A DNA stretch of 64,000 nt. Source: Planctomycetota bacterium (lineage in GTDB: Bacteria > Planctomycetota > JAJSAM01). The notes beneath the pieces were generated by a model. That model saw nothing but the letters and a program-made list of their open reading frames with translations. It ran no database searches and had not been told where the DNA came from. The stretch covers positions 62,001 to 126,000 of the forward strand of contig JAJSAM010000059.1 of the NCBI GenBank assembly GCA_024274785.1, given 5' to 3'. Positions 62,901 through 64,000 of the stretch are shown here, in pieces (the first letter of the stretch is position 1; each line of letters starts with the position of its first letter). A program made the position numbers and the translations under genes.

Positions 62901-64000
62901 CTCCGCTTCTCGGTCCGGGACACCGGCATCGGGATGACCGAGGAGCACCGCGCCCGGCTGTTTCAAGCGTTCACGCAGGCGGATACGACCACCACCCGCA
63001 AGTACGGCGGAACCGGTCTCGGCCTCTCCATCTCGAAGCGCCTGACCCACATGATGAACGGCGAGATCGAGGTCGAGAGCGTCCCCGGGGAGGGGAGCAC
63101 CTTCTCCTTCACCGCGGAGTTCGAAATCGGGCGATCCGGTCCCGAAGAGGCTCTCCTGCCCCACCCGGACCTGCGCGGCTGCCGAGTGCTGGTGGTGGAC
63201 GACAACCCCACCGCCCGCGGCATCCTCGAGGATCTGCTCTCAAGCATGTCTTTCCGCGTCGTCGCCGCCGAGGTCGCCCGGGCGGGACTCGAAGAGCTGG
63301 AACGTGCGGCGCACGAGAACCCGATCAAACTCGTCCTGATGGACTGGAAGATGCCCGGCATGGACGGATTCGAAGCGGCCGCATCCGTCCGGGCCGCCCC
63401 GGAGCGGTACGGGTCTCCGCGGATCATCATGGTCACCGCCTATGGCCGGGAGGAGATCCTCCGGCAGGCCAGTGAGGCGGACCTGGATGGCTACCTGATC
63501 AAGCCGGTCACGCAGTCCATCCTGCTCGACACGATCATGCAGGCTTTCGGGAAGGAAGCCGAACCGCGAGAGCCCGATGCCCGCCGGCAGTGCCGGACGG
63601 CGCCGGAAGGCCGGGGGATCCATGGTGCGCGAATCCTGCTGGCCGAGGACAATGAAATCAACCAGCAGGTGGCCACCGAACTGCTTGAGAGCGCGGGTCT
63701 GCACGTGACCGTGGCCACCAACGGCCGGGAAGCGGTCTCCGCCGCCACCGCCACCGACGCGGACTTCGACCTGATCCTGATGGACATCCAGATGCCGAAG
63801 CTCGATGGTTACGCCGCCACGAGGCAGATCCGGGAGTCCGGCCGACCCGGATGCGAAGAACTGCCGATCCTGGCCATGACCGCCCACGCCATGACCGGCG
63901 ACCGCGAGAAGAGCATAGCGGCCGGCATGAACGATCACGTCACGAAGCCCATCGATCCGGACGAGCTGTTCCACTCGCTTCAGCGTTGGATTCCCCCACG
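59910..64000 (+). CDS. Hybrid sensor histidine kinase with SBP and Cache inputs (3' end beyond the window)
   Basis: At least 1363 residues, open to the window edge. The start may be ATG 59910, GTG 59931 (GGAGG 9 bases upstream) or GTG 59940. Order: lipobox-like signal (LLLVSC), extracytoplasmic SBP_bac_3-type domain (~50-285), TM ~299-320, TM ~337-361, a Cache-like region, TM ~661-683, PAS (~715-820; [19 protein letters not shown]), HisKA with phospho-His ~855 ([14 protein letters not shown]), HATPase ([22 protein letters not shown]), REC1 ([23 protein letters not shown]), REC2 ([27 protein letters not shown]). It resembles BvgS/EvgS. The ligand and target regulator are unknown. Confidence 0.93.
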   Translation, partial: MVGRQVQVRHVEPRRESKRSGAGLRIFISILPFLLLVSCGSDSGPPTQQVGLTPAERAFVKAHPTIRVGVEMDWPPFDFVIGGRAAGFANDHVSLLAARLGIKVEFIHGQTWAELETLLRKREIDVLPAIWKTPERETVFAYTRAYHQSPIVLVVRAGTEDLHSLDDLNGLRLAVVEGYASGKSIARSHPEIELVPFSTPVGALLAVSNGKADAYTDELAVVNYIRRQQLIEGLETVGLARGKSMGEPLHLAVRGDWPELARLLEKAMDTVSSAEYAELSDRWLTPPSTPATGDRSFLEVVAIVVSGLLLLALLLWFLTRFGGRWIPLDFLMARGKLAALLMLSGLLLLVILGAWVGLVQLEKMQRDYLAGSLSVVVDATHGSIRAWMEHEGLIARRLAQDKRLRLLTRNLLQAREGRNTPPGEDLVRSFRARFDINTPEWRGHPFYLIAPDLTTLMARDDGEMDRPSPMAAEWPDRIRMALAGRTVLIPGPSQAGGQPTIYVATPLRGQDEQVIAVLCIGLESDQSISRLCKIGRIGGSGETYVIDRRGRMLSRSRFEDESDRLGLIERGPDGARMISVRDPGGDLAGGYQPNRPRSEHPLTRMAKSAVAGDSGVDVEGYRDYRGVQVLGAWAWDDALGMGVATEVDEEEALATFRAGRMIILGMLLLTVLLALLATGFTLWSGERSRRALRHARDRWEELAERRTADLRKLSRAIEQGSSTVVITDLEGTIEYVNPKFSAVTGYTREEAIGQNPRILKSGKHPPEYYRVMWETITSGEPWHGEMCNRKKNGELYWELVSISPVRDDSGEVTHFVAVKDDLTAFKEAEAELIEARQAADNANRTKSQFLANMSHEIRTPMNAVIGMTHLALQTDLTAKQRDYLTKVESSSHALLGVINDILDFSKIEAGKLDLETIDFSLDEVLDRVATLVATKSEEKGLELLLRKGAEVPTRLRGDPLRLGQILTNLANNAVKFTERGEIVIAVESEEVAPPRVRLRFSVRDTGIGMTEEHRARLFQAFTQADTTTTRKYGGTGLGLSISKRLTHMMNGEIEVESVPGEGSTFSFTAEFEIGRSGPEEALLPHPDLRGCRVLVVDDNPTARGILEDLLSSMSFRVVAAEVARAGLEELERAAHENPIKLVLMDWKMPGMDGFEAAASVRAAPERYGSPRIIMVTAYGREEILRQASEADLDGYLIKPVTQSILLDTIMQAFGKEAEPREPDARRQCRTAPEGRGIHGARILLAEDNEINQQVATELLESAGLHVTVATNGREAVSAATATDADFDLILMDIQMPKLDGYAATRQIRESGRPGCEELPILAMTAHAMTGDREKSIAAGMNDHVTKPIDPDELFHSLQRWIPP

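Overview
The window is a visibly GC-rich, gene-dense stretch of a bacterial chromosome. No rRNA, tRNA, CRISPR array, integrase or complete insertion sequence was seen. The organism looks Gram-negative with an elaborate sulfated and acidic surface glycan. It carries an MsbA-type exporter, VPLPA- and PEP-CTERM sorting signals, lipoproteins, neuB/neuC/neuA homologues, several sulfotransferases and an AlgI-type O-acyltransferase. Zinc-ribbon/TM/TPR proteins, a secreted squalene-cyclase-repeat protein and an AAA/DUF4143 protein resemble those of Planctomycetota and other uncultured GC-rich phyla. The lineage is an inference from protein style only.

Layout. 1-13.8 kb is mostly housekeeping: the end of an aconitase/LeuC-type gene, exonuclease III, an LsrF-type aldolase, a MoxR-DUF58-transglutaminase operon, a zinc alcohol dehydrogenase, a TPR gene coupled to aceE, and an SGNH/MBOAT acylation pair. 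14-23 kb holds two proteins with exosortase-type C-terminal signals, four sulfotransferase-like genes, a GT2 and an ABC exporter. 23-43.3 kb is a large glycan locus. It has a polytopic GT-C/YfhO-like protein, several GT-B glycosyltransferases and a four-gene set (HAD phosphatase, GAPDH-like, cytidylyltransferase, 2-hydroxyacid dehydrogenase). It also has an oppositely oriented neuB-neuC operon, a giant TPR protein split by an in-frame TAG, a second cytidylyltransferase, a methyltransferase, a polyprenyl-phosphate GT2 and an ArnT/GT39-like protein. 43.5-52 kb carries aconitase, a small lipoprotein, a 1326-residue protein with a canonical voltage-sensor module but no pore, a Cys-rich mini-protein and a zinc-ribbon/TM protein. 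52-55.4 kb is a decayed zone of gene fragments around an AAA/DUF4143 gene with an AT-rich promoter. 55.4-64 kb has a secreted prenyltransferase-repeat protein, uvrA and a large hybrid sensor kinase that runs off the end.

How the genes may work together. The 15-43 kb genes can be read as one programme for making, activating (CMP-sugars), sulfating, exporting and attaching a complex acidic glycan. The proteins with exosortase signals are plausible acceptors. The least conventional part is the 26.8-30.4 kb set, which could make a CMP-activated 2-keto acid by oxidation rather than aldol condensation.

A separate layer is a family of four ~160-bp imperfect palindromic repeats (5948, 15703, 19796, 45773), each placed at the 3' end of a gene and touching or nearly touching stop codons. 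A different 22-bp inverted repeat (380-475) supplies the last codons and stops of two convergent genes. Both look like short palindromic elements specialised for gene ends.
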